From: an uncultured Lachnospiraceae bacterium
Lineage (GTDB): Bacteria > Bacillota > Clostridia > Lachnospirales > Lachnospiraceae
NCBI GenBank assembly: GCA_947627365.1
Contig: CANQVT010000002.1
Coordinates: 1-64,000, forward strand
Reading direction: 5' to 3'
Length of the DNA stretch: 64,000 nucleotides
Of the stretch, positions 27,298-36,552 are shown one piece after another. How positions within the stretch are numbered: position 1 is the stretch's first letter; each line of letters starts with the position of its first letter. Below the pieces are notes generated by a model. That model was given only the letters and a program-made list of their open reading frames with translations. It had not been told where the DNA came from and searched no databases. The translations under genes were made by a program, and so were the position numbers.

Positions 27298-27335
27298 AGG
27301 CCTGTCCGGAGATCTATCCGCGCAGGCCTGATTCT
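27298..27335. terminator. bidirectional hairpin between Rpn gene and polysaccharide operon
   Basis: AGGCCTG (27298-27304) pairs with CAGGCCT (27323-27329). The sequence resembles the hairpin at 25819-25852. It sits between two convergent genes. Confidence 0.65.
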
Positions 27336-28481
27336 TCATCTGCTCTGTGATGTATCCACATCAGGATTCTGGCAAAGCTTCAGCGCATCCATAAACGCCC
27401 GCTTATTTTCCTGTGGCGTAGTCGTCGGGCGGCCAAGATCTGCGCGCGATCCAATCGCACATTTCACTTCAATGAAGCTCAATTCGTTCCGTCTTTTCGC
27501 TTCCAGCAACGCCTTATCCAGCGATACAATATCCTCCACGCAAATCACGTTCGGATAGCCGCAGCCCTGTACAATCTTCACCAGATCAATTTCCTCGGCA
27601 ACGGTCGGCATACCTCCCACCGATTCATGCGCTCCGTTATTGATGACTATGTGAATCAGATTCCCGGGCTTGTTCGCCCCGATCACCGCCATCGCACCCA
27701 TGTGCATCAACACGGCTCCATCTCCGTCAATGACCCAGACTTTTTTCTCCGGCTTCTGCAGTGCAATGCCAAGGGCGATCGAAGAGCTGTGTCCCATCGA
27801 ACCCACCGTCAGAAAATCCGTCCCATGCGGCTGTCTGTCCGCCTCCCGTATCTCAAAAAGCTCCCGGCTCGCCTTGCCCGTAGTGGAGACAATCAAATCC
27901 TCCTCTGCCACCGCTGCAATATGCCGAATGACGTCCTCCCGCAGCATGATGTTCCCATTTTTATATTCCGCTTTCTTCTCATATTCCAACGCGCCCTTAC
28001 ATACAACAAGCGCAGTTTGCTTTCCCTCTGCCCACAGCGGTCGGAAAGAAGCCAGCGCCCGTTCCAGTTCCTCCGCCGTCGTCTCCCTCCTGATCACAAA
28101 AGAAGAAATATTCATATCCTCCAGAAGCTTCAACGTCACCTTCCCCTGAAAAATGTGCTGCGGCTCATCGTGTACTCCCGGTTCGCCTCGCCACCCAATA
28201 ATAAAAAGGCAAGGAATCCCGTACACCTCCTCATTCATCAGGGACGCCAACGGATTGATGATGTTTCCTTCTCCGGAATTCTGCAGATATACGACCGGGA
28301 CTTTGCCCGTAGCCAAATGATATCCGGCCGCCAGGGCCACGGCATTACCCTCGTTTGCCGCTATGATATGATGTCGCGCATCCGCCCCATATGTGTCCAT
28401 CAGGTAATCGCACAGCGGACGTAGCTGAGAATCCGGCACGCCGGTGAAAAAATCGAAATCTTTCAAAAAATCGAGTCGCAT
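27336..28481 (-). CDS. phosphonopyruvate decarboxylase
   Basis: Converts 3-phosphonopyruvate to phosphonoacetaldehyde with thiamine diphosphate and Mg2+, the step that pulls the unfavourable PEP mutase reaction forward. The 381-residue product (ATG 28481 after AAAGGG; a TTG six bases upstream is less likely) has FFTGVPDSQL and ANEGNAVALAAGYHLATG at the N-terminus, VHDEPQH in the middle and the ThDP motif GDGAVLMHMG...INN in the C-terminal half. These are the hallmarks of Ppd/AepY. It is the last gene of the polysaccharide operon, two bases after the reductase. Confidence 0.92.
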   Translation of the reverse strand: MRLDFLKDFDFFTGVPDSQLRPLCDYLMDTYGADARHHIIAANEGNAVALAAGYHLATGKVPVVYLQNSGEGNIINPLASLMNEEVYGIPCLFIIGWRGEPGVHDEPQHIFQGKVTLKLLEDMNISSFVIRRETTAEELERALASFRPLWAEGKQTALVVCKGALEYEKKAEYKNGNIMLREDVIRHIAAVAEEDLIVSTTGKASRELFEIREADRQPHGTDFLTVGSMGHSSSIALGIALQKPEKKVWVIDGDGAVLMHMGAMAVIGANKPGNLIHIVINNGAHESVGGMPTVAEEIDLVKIVQGCGYPNVICVEDIVSLDKALLEAKRRNELSFIEVKCAIGSRADLGRPTTTPQENKRAFMDALKLCQNPDVDTSQSR

Positions 28482-28483
28482 GG

Positions 28484-29605
28484 TCAATCCCTTTCCGCTT
28501 TCAAAATATGCCGGTACAAATTCATTATCGTATTCTCGTTCAGTTTTACCGGATTGTTGTCTAGCCTTGCCGGATCTACCGATTTTGTCAACGTCTCTAA
28601 TACTTTCTGTCGCTGATGTTCCGTCGGTTTGTCTATCCCGAATTCCCGCAGCAGCATGCGGAACCGCTCAATCGCCCTCTGGGAGTCCCCGCCGCCCATA
28701 GTGCGAGCGATATCAACCAGCACTCTCCGAACGTATTCCACGCCCCGCGAATCAATGCACTGCTCCAGATGTGTGCTCATATAATCCCACACCTCCGGCA
28801 GGCAGAGCGCCACCGCGTGTCCGTGAGGCAAACGGTATAAAGACGTCAGCTTATAGCTCATCGCATGAGGCGCAGTCGTCTGCGTGATATTGATCGCTCG
28901 CCCCGAATAGTTGGCTGCCTGCAATATTTTTTCAGCGGCCTCCCGGCTGTTCCTCTGAATGTAATCCTCCTGCCATTGCAGGATCATTTCTATCGCCTGT
29001 TTTGAATATTCGGTGCTCTCTTCTGTCGATTTCACGGACCACCACGATTCAATCGCCTGGCACAGTGCGTCCAATAACGTACATTTTTTCTGATACAACG
29101 GCAAAGTCCTCAACAAATCCGCGTCTAATATTACATAATCCGGAAGCATACTTCTCTGAGCAACCGAATACTTTCTGCCGTTCTTATAAACTACCGCAAA
29201 ATGCGTCGACTCACTCCCGGTTCCGGCTGTAGTGGGAACCGCGATCATCGGTATCCGGCTGTCTTGATATTCCTGCGCCAGATAATCCTTAGAAGAATCC
29301 AGTACAGAAAACTGTCTGACGCACTTCGCAACATCAATCGCGCTCCCTCCGCCGACTGCAACAATCGTATCACAACACTCCCGACGAAACAAGTCTACTC
29401 CTCTGCATACATCTTCATATACCGGATTCGATGTAAATCCACTAAAGCGCACGTATGACGTTCCGATATTCTCAAAAAAAACGCGAAGAGGTAACCGGTC
29501 AAACGGACTGCCGCAAATCAGAAAGAACTTCCCTGCGCCGAGCGTTCGAAAAATCTCCGCGAGTTGTCTCCGGCTTTGTTCCCCGGAAATAATTGTCTGT
29601 GGCAT
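28484..29605 (-). CDS. phosphonoacetaldehyde reductase (iron-type alcohol dehydrogenase)
   Basis: Predicted to reduce phosphonoacetaldehyde to 2-hydroxyethylphosphonate with NAD(P)H. The 373-residue protein is a group III, iron-type alcohol dehydrogenase: VAVGGGSAIDVAK binds the cofactor, TAGTGSE is conserved, and HAMSYKL and LPHGHAVAL contain metal-ligand histidines. In phosphonate gene clusters this family member (PhpC-like) sits beside PEP mutase and Ppd exactly as here. No transaminase for 2-aminoethylphosphonate is present, so the alcohol branch is favoured. Assignment rests on family plus context. Confidence 0.88.
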   Translation of the reverse strand: MPQTIISGEQSRRQLAEIFRTLGAGKFFLICGSPFDRLPLRVFFENIGTSYVRFSGFTSNPVYEDVCRGVDLFRRECCDTIVAVGGGSAIDVAKCVRQFSVLDSSKDYLAQEYQDSRIPMIAVPTTAGTGSESTHFAVVYKNGRKYSVAQRSMLPDYVILDADLLRTLPLYQKKCTLLDALCQAIESWWSVKSTEESTEYSKQAIEMILQWQEDYIQRNSREAAEKILQAANYSGRAINITQTTAPHAMSYKLTSLYRLPHGHAVALCLPEVWDYMSTHLEQCIDSRGVEYVRRVLVDIARTMGGGDSQRAIERFRMLLREFGIDKPTEHQRQKVLETLTKSVDPARLDNNPVKLNENTIMNLYRHILKAERD

Positions 29606-29606
29606 T

Positions 29607-31616
29607 TCACTCCTCCGGAATCAAGGTAATAATATCCTTAATCGGCATGCAAAGTTCCTCGCACTCTTTCCCTCTGTGATTTTCCAGAATGCTTTGCGCT
29701 GCCTTCTGCATGGCAGGGAAACCGCTGCGTGTGAGCTGATTGGCATAGATGATCACATTTACACCACACATTTTAAATTCCTCTTCTGTCACCGTATTAT
29801 AAGAAGTCGGCACCACCACCAGCGGCGTATGCGAATCCTGCTCCCGGAAAAGACTGACAAACTTGAAAATCTCCGACGGATCTGCCTTGCGGCTGTGAAT
29901 CATGATCGCGTCCGCTCCGGCTTCGGTATACGCAAACGCACGGGCCAGAGCATCCTCCATTCCCTGTTCCAAAATCAGACTCTCAATGCGCGCGCAGATC
30001 ATAAAATCTTTTGTTTTCTGAGCCTTCTTTCCCGCTGCAATTTTTGCACAAAAGCCTTCTATCGTATCCTGTGTCTGCTCCGCTTCCGTTCCAAATAGGG
30101 AATTCCTTTTCAGTCCGACCTTATCCTCAATGATTACCATGGAAACGCCCATACGCTCTAAGCTCCGCACCGTGTAGACAAAATGCTCTGCCAAACCTCC
30201 GGTATCTCCGTCAAAAATAATGGGCTTCGTAGTGACCTCCATGATGTCGTCAACCGTGCGGAAACGGGAAGTCATATCCACCAGCTCAATGTCCGGCTTC
30301 CCTTTCGCAGTCGAATCACACAGAGAACTCAGCCACATGGCGTCGAACTGGTATGTCTTCCCCTCCCTCAAAACAGTGGTCTTCTCCGCAATCAGCCCCG
30401 TAATTCCACTGTGCGCTTCGATGGCGTTGACGCAGCCTTTCATCTCGATCAGCTTTTTCAACCTGCCCCGCCGATAGTCCGGCATCGCAAGCTGCTGGCG
30501 GGATTGTCTTTCCAGCTCTCTGTATTTTTCATCCTTTGCATAGGGAAATTCCACAAGTCTTCCGCCATATTCTGCCAGCACCCGAATCACTTCGTCCCGT
30601 ATCGGCTGCTGAAATCCTGTACGCCAGTCGTCTCCATGAACGACAAAATCCGGCCGGAGTTCCCGCAGATTATCCGCATAGCTGAGCGTCTTCTGCTCCA
30701 CCACGCGATACACGCCAGAAATGTTTTTCATAACTGTCCTACGCTCTTCAAAAGATAACAGCGGAAAACGTTTATAGCTGGCAACCGCCTCGTCCGACAA
30801 AACGCCAATGATAAGCTTCCCTAACCGCTCCGCTTTTTTGATAATCGCAATATGTCCGCTGTGAATGACATCTGTAGAAAAGCACATATAGACAGTCCGA
30901 CTCTCAATCTCCCGGAGCCGGACCGAAACCTGCGTCAGATCCTCAGGCGTATCAATCTCCGCGCACAACGCCTCTTTCACGTCGAAAGGCGCAATATAAC
31001 ATCTGTCTGACACTTCATTAAACGCATTTTCCGCATAACAGTCTCGCCAACCGCTCTCACAAAATTCGCAGATCGCATCCAGCCAGATCTTCCAGTCGTC
31101 TTTGTTCAGCTTATAAAGAGGCTGCGCGGCAAGCGCCTGCTCGAAATATTCGATCCCAATCCTGCTGATCCGGCCATCCTGCACGACAGCTTTAAAATCC
31201 TTTTCAGGAAGCTCTACAACCGAACTGACCGTCATACAGCTTGTCCTGCTTCCTAAAACCCCATCAAGCACACCGAGCTCGAATACCAGATCCCCATGCA
31301 TTAGAATGATGTCTTCATCTTTAAAATACTCTCTGGCGCAATAGATTGAATATATGTAGTTTGTATCGGCATACAACGGATTTTTGACAAAAGCAATCTG
31401 CAGGGGCAGATCCAGAGAATCACAGTAGTTTGCCAGAACATCATCATAATATCCGGTCGTCATAACCACTTCTGAAATGCCTGCCTCGGCAAGCAGACGG
31501 AGCTGCCGGCTTACAATCGTCTCCCTCGCAGAAACCTCAGTCATACATTTAGGTTGTTCCGACGTCAGCACACCCATGCGATGGCCAAGGCCGGAGTTTA
31601 GGATCAATGCTTTCAT
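29607..31616 (-). CDS. three-domain nucleotidyltransferase / cytidylyltransferase-like / PEP mutase fusion
   Basis: A 669-residue fusion. Domain 1 (about 1-235) is a GT-A-fold NTP transferase of the LicC/PntC kind: LNSGLGHRMG (6-15), PK at 22-23, GD at 108-109. Domain 2 (about 240-365) is a HIGH-superfamily cytidylyltransferase-like unit with HSGH (252-255), but where related PEP mutases carry a GISST-type motif it has KDEKYREL (361-368). Domain 3 (about 385-660) is PEP mutase: SLCDSTAKGKPD, DGDTGG (469-474) and EDKVGLKRNS (497-506), the diagnostic PepM motif. It should make phosphonopyruvate and activate the phosphonate as a CMP derivative. It starts in a TAATG overlap with the flippase gene. 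Confidence 0.9.
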   Translation of the reverse strand: MKALILNSGLGHRMGVLTSEQPKCMTEVSARETIVSRQLRLLAEAGISEVVMTTGYYDDVLANYCDSLDLPLQIAFVKNPLYADTNYIYSIYCAREYFKDEDIILMHGDLVFELGVLDGVLGSRTSCMTVSSVVELPEKDFKAVVQDGRISRIGIEYFEQALAAQPLYKLNKDDWKIWLDAICEFCESGWRDCYAENAFNEVSDRCYIAPFDVKEALCAEIDTPEDLTQVSVRLREIESRTVYMCFSTDVIHSGHIAIIKKAERLGKLIIGVLSDEAVASYKRFPLLSFEERRTVMKNISGVYRVVEQKTLSYADNLRELRPDFVVHGDDWRTGFQQPIRDEVIRVLAEYGGRLVEFPYAKDEKYRELERQSRQQLAMPDYRRGRLKKLIEMKGCVNAIEAHSGITGLIAEKTTVLREGKTYQFDAMWLSSLCDSTAKGKPDIELVDMTSRFRTVDDIMEVTTKPIIFDGDTGGLAEHFVYTVRSLERMGVSMVIIEDKVGLKRNSLFGTEAEQTQDTIEGFCAKIAAGKKAQKTKDFMICARIESLILEQGMEDALARAFAYTEAGADAIMIHSRKADPSEIFKFVSLFREQDSHTPLVVVPTSYNTVTEEEFKMCGVNVIIYANQLTRSGFPAMQKAAQSILENHRGKECEELCMPIKDIITLIPEE

Positions 31617-33049
31617 TACAGCCCATCCTCCATCTTCAGTTTCTCTAACGTTGGCAACATCCTCGTCTTAGTATAAATCATTGCAATAGCCACAATAGCC
31701 AAAGCAACCGCATACCGTATAATTTTCATCTGATATACTAAATTGCTAAATAGCGATACGCTTATTACCACTAAAGATAATCCCCCAAGATACTTCATAT
31801 CATAAACAGGTTCTGCTACTACCCTCTTCATTGCAAAATAATCTATTATTGCCTGTAATAAATAGCAAACAAACGTTGTATACCCTGCAGCAATATATCC
31901 ATATTTCCGTATGAATATCAAATTCAATACAATATTCAAAAGACATGCGCTTACACTGGCATACATCACATATTTGGGGCGCTTATAATAATATACAATA
32001 TTAGCATAAATAAAATATTGAACCTGAAAGAAAACACCCCCTACAACCGATGGTATCACATAAACCGCCTTCTGATAGTCCTTCGTCGCCATTATGGTCA
32101 CTACCTCCGGCGCCAGCATAATTACAAGTATACACAATATAGCTATTACAGTCAGAATTGGCATAGTCACCATAGAGATAGACTTATAGTCTTTTGCCTT
32201 GCATCTTTCATACGTAAAAGGAATAAGTGACGCGTTGATAGAAGACCATATAATAGACGCGATCGACGCTACCGAATATGCCACACTGTAATGAGCGGTC
32301 GCTGTATCATTTACAATTCTGGATATCATAAGCTTATCTGAGCTTCCAAGTAAATTTGTGGACAAATAGTGTGGAATCAATGGCAAATTAAAAAGAAACG
32401 CTGCTTTCCAATACTTTACCTCAACCTTGCCTTTGGCCCTGATCGCCAGATAAATATAAAACCCGGCATATAACACAATCAAAGGTATTTCTGCTCCAAA
32501 TAGTCTCGCATATAGTCGATTATCCTGAAAATAGTAAATGCAGACAATCGCAATCGTTGGTGAAAGAATTGCAGATGTAACTGTCCAGAAAACCATTGCT
32601 TTGTATTTCAATTCATATCGCTGTCTGCTTGTCCAAAAATTATAGGCAGGCTGAAACAAATATACAACTCCCATCAAAAAAAGCAAAGGTAAATCCAGAC
32701 CAAACCATGTTCCAAAAAAACAATAGATAAACAATACAACACAAAATGTAAGTATAGTGATCAGATTAGAAAATACAAGCATCGAATAGGAATATTCGTT
32801 TCTTTGATTTGCATAATCCATCATACCATTATTAAACACACCATAAGAAAGGCAGAACATTGCAATAATGCCCAAAAGATTCATCCATGTTAAGAATACT
32901 GAAGCCTGGCCATATTCCTCCGCTGTTAATAACCTTGTGTAAAACGGTGTCGTAAGATAGGAAATACCTTTCGAGACTACCGTCGCAAGAAATAATGACG
33001 TTGACGCCTTTACGCTGCGTGGAATCTTATTTAGTATATTTCTTTTCAT
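31616..33049 (-). CDS. Wzx-type polysaccharide flippase
   Basis: A 477-residue membrane protein with 12-14 predicted helices, of the PST/MOP flippase group: IPRSVKASTSLFLATVVSKG at the start and alternating hydrophobic segments to the end. It should move the undecaprenyl-linked repeat unit across the membrane for polymerisation. The gene is distinctly AT-rich compared with the phosphonate genes that follow. The ribosome site is weak. Its stop overlaps the PEP mutase fusion start, so the two are translationally coupled. Confidence 0.9.
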   Translation of the reverse strand: MKRNILNKIPRSVKASTSLFLATVVSKGISYLTTPFYTRLLTAEEYGQASVFLTWMNLLGIIAMFCLSYGVFNNGMMDYANQRNEYSYSMLVFSNLITILTFCVVLFIYCFFGTWFGLDLPLLFLMGVVYLFQPAYNFWTSRQRYELKYKAMVFWTVTSAILSPTIAIVCIYYFQDNRLYARLFGAEIPLIVLYAGFYIYLAIRAKGKVEVKYWKAAFLFNLPLIPHYLSTNLLGSSDKLMISRIVNDTATAHYSVAYSVASIASIIWSSINASLIPFTYERCKAKDYKSISMVTMPILTVIAILCILVIMLAPEVVTIMATKDYQKAVYVIPSVVGGVFFQVQYFIYANIVYYYKRPKYVMYASVSACLLNIVLNLIFIRKYGYIAAGYTTFVCYLLQAIIDYFAMKRVVAEPVYDMKYLGGLSLVVISVSLFSNLVYQMKIIRYAVALAIVAIAMIYTKTRMLPTLEKLKMEDGL

Positions 33050-33068
33050 AAGTGTCTATAGCCTCAAG

Positions 33069-34097
33069 TTAAAATGGCATGCAACTATGTTGCGGTTTGC
33101 ATTCAAATCTCTCAAATGGATAAATATACTCTGCCAGCTCTTTCTCAATCTGTTGAATATCGCCCGATAGTTCCGGGTGCTTTAAAAAAAGCTGTGTATT
33201 ATTAATTGACACTGCAGGATCAAAATATTTCTTTCTTTCCCATCCATCTGTTGTAAATTCTAAAAAATCCATAAGTTTTCTCGCAGTTGCTTCATAATCA
33301 TAAATCATGTTTTCATATCTTATACAACAAATATCAGTGCTATCTGGTATATTATTCCGGACAAGCTTATGGTACTTAATAAAATTCTCTACATTATCCG
33401 TAGGAATAAAATTCCCTTTACTCTTTAGGTAACATTTTGCAAGTACATAAATATCTCTGGGATCTCTGTCCACCAGTACAGCTTTGGGAGAATCAAAAAA
33501 TTTCATACTTCGTTGTGGTTCGTAGACGTCAAATGGCTGATTCAATAGAATAGTTTTGCTCAAATCAAAACCTAACATTTCTATAATATCTCGCAAATAG
33601 TGTTTTACTTTATCGTAAAACTCTTTCGGATCAACAGATAAATACATGATACTACGCTTAGAATAGGGCCATTTTTTATCTGTTAATTTTTCATATAAAC
33701 GAACAATTCTCAGTTTTACCCCAATTAAACGTTGATAAAACCACCGTTCACAATACTTTTCCAACGGAACATAGCCGCGCCAGGTCACCTGTGATAGCTC
33801 ATCAATGAATTCCAGCGAGCGGGTTCTAAAGCAATTCCCGGTCAGTTTTCGATAATAGCTTCTTGGACTATCCAGACCGCAGATAAGCTTCTTGTAATCT
33901 TTCAATGCTGCATTAGACGACAAATATCTTGTCTTTCTAATTAATAATTGATATTCAAGGTCCTGAATTCCATGCGGCAGATATAAAAAATCAAACTCCG
34001 GAATATTCAAATTGCAACTGCATGTGTTCCATTCACACAAAAAGTCCAACACAGCTCCACTTCCACTATAGCCATAACCGCAAACGCCGATTACCAT
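33069..34097 (-). CDS. sulfotransferase-like protein
   Basis: A 342-residue P-loop protein. GYGYSGSGAVLDFL near the N-terminus fits the 5'-phosphosulfate loop, and VLVDRDPRDIYV (about 230-241) fits the 3'-phosphate binding RDPRD motif of PAPS-dependent sulfotransferases. No signal peptide is seen, so it would act in the cytoplasm on a nucleotide- or lipid-linked sugar. PAPS synthesis genes are not in the window. It could instead transfer another group using the same fold; in this operon the phosphonate is a candidate. AAGGGAAAACG precedes the ATG. Confidence 0.7.
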   Translation of the reverse strand: MVIGVCGYGYSGSGAVLDFLCEWNTCSCNLNIPEFDFLYLPHGIQDLEYQLLIRKTRYLSSNAALKDYKKLICGLDSPRSYYRKLTGNCFRTRSLEFIDELSQVTWRGYVPLEKYCERWFYQRLIGVKLRIVRLYEKLTDKKWPYSKRSIMYLSVDPKEFYDKVKHYLRDIIEMLGFDLSKTILLNQPFDVYEPQRSMKFFDSPKAVLVDRDPRDIYVLAKCYLKSKGNFIPTDNVENFIKYHKLVRNNIPDSTDICCIRYENMIYDYEATARKLMDFLEFTTDGWERKKYFDPAVSINNTQLFLKHPELSGDIQQIEKELAEYIYPFERFECKPQHSCMPF

Positions 34098-34126
34098 CGT
34101 TTTCCCTTCTCTACATAATAAAATGT

Positions 34127-35320
34127 TTAATAAAAAACAAACTTGATTTTTGGTTCTCTGCCCGGTATATTATCAAGCTGCTTTTCTATCTCTTCAATAT
34201 GATATGCTATAGTAATAATACCAAAGAGCATAGTCATTGTTGTAATCGCTTCAATTTGTCCAACAATAAAAAAGCATAATAGTGTATCTAAAATGATAAA
34301 TTTATATTTTCTATTATTAGCGTTAGCCAATGGACCATTTAATAATATGAGAATACGCAAAAAACTTATCATCCCCACAATTCCGGATTGATATAAAATT
34401 TGCAAAAAATGATTATGGCAATGCGAGAACCCATTTAATCGCAAGCGAGTAATATCCGTATCTACATATCCCCATCCCAACAATGGGCGTTGAATAAACA
34501 TGTGAATGGCAATGTCCCATCTGCTGGTTCGGTTTGAAAAAGTCAAACTTTTCCCCAGAATATCAACTATAAGCCATTTAAACAAAATTTGAATACGTGC
34601 AACAACAATGGCAAAGAAAAATGCTATATGTACGCCTAATATTGTCCATACGTTCAACATGAGGCTGCTGTTTGTTACCTCAGAAAAAATCCACAAAAAA
34701 ATCCAAACCGTCACCGCAACAACCGATGCTCCCGAAAACGTAATGTATATAGAAGCAGAATAAATAATGATCATACACAACTTTGCTAAAAAAGATAGTT
34801 GCCTGTATTCTGCATATATTATCCCCACGCATAGCGCCGGAAAAATGAAATTGTAATGAGTATTGTCGTATCCTAGAAGCCAGTTATTTGTAAAAGATGT
34901 TACATACATTCCCTGAGGAAAAAAGCAAACAGCAATTAGATTAGAAATTACCACTATACCCAAAATATAATGAAGAAACGTCACTAGCATTCTGCCATCA
35001 TATTCTATCAACAACTCTATTAGCATACAAAAAGCAATCATCTTTCCAAATGTAACAAAATAATGCCAGTAATCGCCTCGATTAATTAATGTACTTAACA
35101 AAGAAACTCCCATATATGCTATTATTGCAAGCATAATTTTTGACCATTTACCATTCAAAACGTATATCATTAAGGTTATCATGACTGATATCATAATCCA
35201 TGCATCTATAATCCTATCAAGTTCTGGAAATAAATGCAGAATTCCAGGTGGGCATAAATGCGGTAAAATCAATAGCATAAAAATACCCTTTCTCAAGAAA
35301 ATTGAAGTTCTCTCAACCAT
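34127..35320 (-). CDS. Wzy-like polysaccharide polymerase / O-antigen ligase family protein
   Basis: An integral membrane protein of about 397 residues with 10-12 helices. The large loop near the C-terminus contains LGWGYVDTD and GFSHCHNHFLQILYQSG, the HNxFLQ pattern of the Wzy_C/O-antigen ligase family. It should join repeat units on the outer face of the membrane. A TTG six bases upstream of ATG 35320 has better ribosome-site spacing (GGGAG) and may be used instead. Strongly AT-rich, like its neighbours. Confidence 0.85.
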   Translation of the reverse strand: MVERTSIFLRKGIFMLLILPHLCPPGILHLFPELDRIIDAWIMISVMITLMIYVLNGKWSKIMLAIIAYMGVSLLSTLINRGDYWHYFVTFGKMIAFCMLIELLIEYDGRMLVTFLHYILGIVVISNLIAVCFFPQGMYVTSFTNNWLLGYDNTHYNFIFPALCVGIIYAEYRQLSFLAKLCMIIIYSASIYITFSGASVVAVTVWIFLWIFSEVTNSSLMLNVWTILGVHIAFFFAIVVARIQILFKWLIVDILGKSLTFSNRTSRWDIAIHMFIQRPLLGWGYVDTDITRLRLNGFSHCHNHFLQILYQSGIVGMISFLRILILLNGPLANANNRKYKFIILDTLLCFFIVGQIEAITTMTMLFGIITIAYHIEEIEKQLDNIPGREPKIKFVFY

Positions 35321-35392
35321 ATACAATCACAACTCCCAGTTAAATTTTATAATCATCGCTTCGAAAAAATAAAATTATATCTTCTAAATATT

Positions 35393-36520
35393 TTATCCAT
35401 ATAATTTTTCCAATGCTTGTGCTGTTAATCTATTTTCATATCCTGCTTCTTGAACTTTGTGCCAAGCTTCTTCTCGCTTCACGCGATAATTCATATTTCT
35501 ATATCTAAGAATATGGTCAACCCATACTCCTGGATTATTTAAAGGAAGAAATTCCACCTTACCAGATATATCTGCCTCCTTGGGCACCTGATTGGAGACA
35601 ATACAAGGCAACCCTGATGCCTGTGCCTCAAGGTTGACAATCCCAAACCCTTCCCAAAAGCTTGGCAAAACAAATACATCCATTGCACAGTAGAATTTAT
35701 TTGTTTCTACGGTTACTCCTGCAAAAACAACTTTTTTCTCCAATCCTAAGTCTTTTACAAGCGCATGTACCTCCTTTTCCAGATCGCCTTCTCCCAATAA
35801 CAACAATTTTGCCGTTTTGCACTTTTGTATTATTTCATAGAATACTTTTATTAAAAATCGATGATTTTTCTGTTCTGCAAAGCGTCCTACGTGGCCAATG
35901 ACAAAATCTTCGGCAGAAAAATCAAGCACTTCACGACATTTATAGCGCGCATCTATGCTAAATTTAAACCTATAGGCATCTATTCCATATTTCATTATTA
36001 TTGCTTTTTCTGCAAATTTTTTACCAAACAATGAAATTGCTGCCGGATAAGAACATGCTATCAAATCTGTCGCATTTGCTAAGAGCATTTTACGAAAACC
36101 TGCCCGCACAATATCTTCTCTCCGCCCTGTATTATGCGAATGTGAAATGCGCTTCGGGATTCCAAAAAGACGGCCTATTAGCACCGAATAGGCTTGTACA
36201 GAAATAGGATCTGTATTTACGTGAATAACATCATAATGCTTTTGTCTGCATAAATATATAAGATGTTTTAAAAATCTAATATGAAACAATATCTTTTCCA
36301 AGATAAATGTATTTTTTTCAAATTTTTTCATTCCGAGCTCAATAAAATTAATTCCCATCTCTTTCATTTGTTCTGCGCCTATATGATTTACAATCTTGCC
36401 CGGACATATATAATCCAAAGAATACTTTGATACATCTATAATTCCTAACGCATTAGTTAAGAAATTCTCTGTACCGCCTGTATTGAAATTTATTGTGCCT
36501 ACCAAAAGAATCCTTTTCAT
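35393..36520 (-). CDS. GT4 family glycosyltransferase
   Basis: A 375-residue GT-B fold enzyme. The N-terminal domain has NTGGTENFL, and the C-terminal domain has HVGRFAEQKNH, LLGEGDLEKEV and the EX7E element in PSFWEGFGIVNLEAQASG. This is the pattern of EpsF-like retaining transferases that use nucleotide sugars. The acceptor is the growing lipid-linked repeat unit; the sugar is unknown. It lies within the AT-rich middle of the operon. Confidence 0.9.
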   Translation of the reverse strand: MKRILLVGTINFNTGGTENFLTNALGIIDVSKYSLDYICPGKIVNHIGAEQMKEMGINFIELGMKKFEKNTFILEKILFHIRFLKHLIYLCRQKHYDVIHVNTDPISVQAYSVLIGRLFGIPKRISHSHNTGRREDIVRAGFRKMLLANATDLIACSYPAAISLFGKKFAEKAIIMKYGIDAYRFKFSIDARYKCREVLDFSAEDFVIGHVGRFAEQKNHRFLIKVFYEIIQKCKTAKLLLLGEGDLEKEVHALVKDLGLEKKVVFAGVTVETNKFYCAMDVFVLPSFWEGFGIVNLEAQASGLPCIVSNQVPKEADISGKVEFLPLNNPGVWVDHILRYRNMNYRVKREEAWHKVQEAGYENRLTAQALEKLYG

Positions 36521-36552
36521 TCCCTTTGCACACGTCCTTATATAAATATTTA

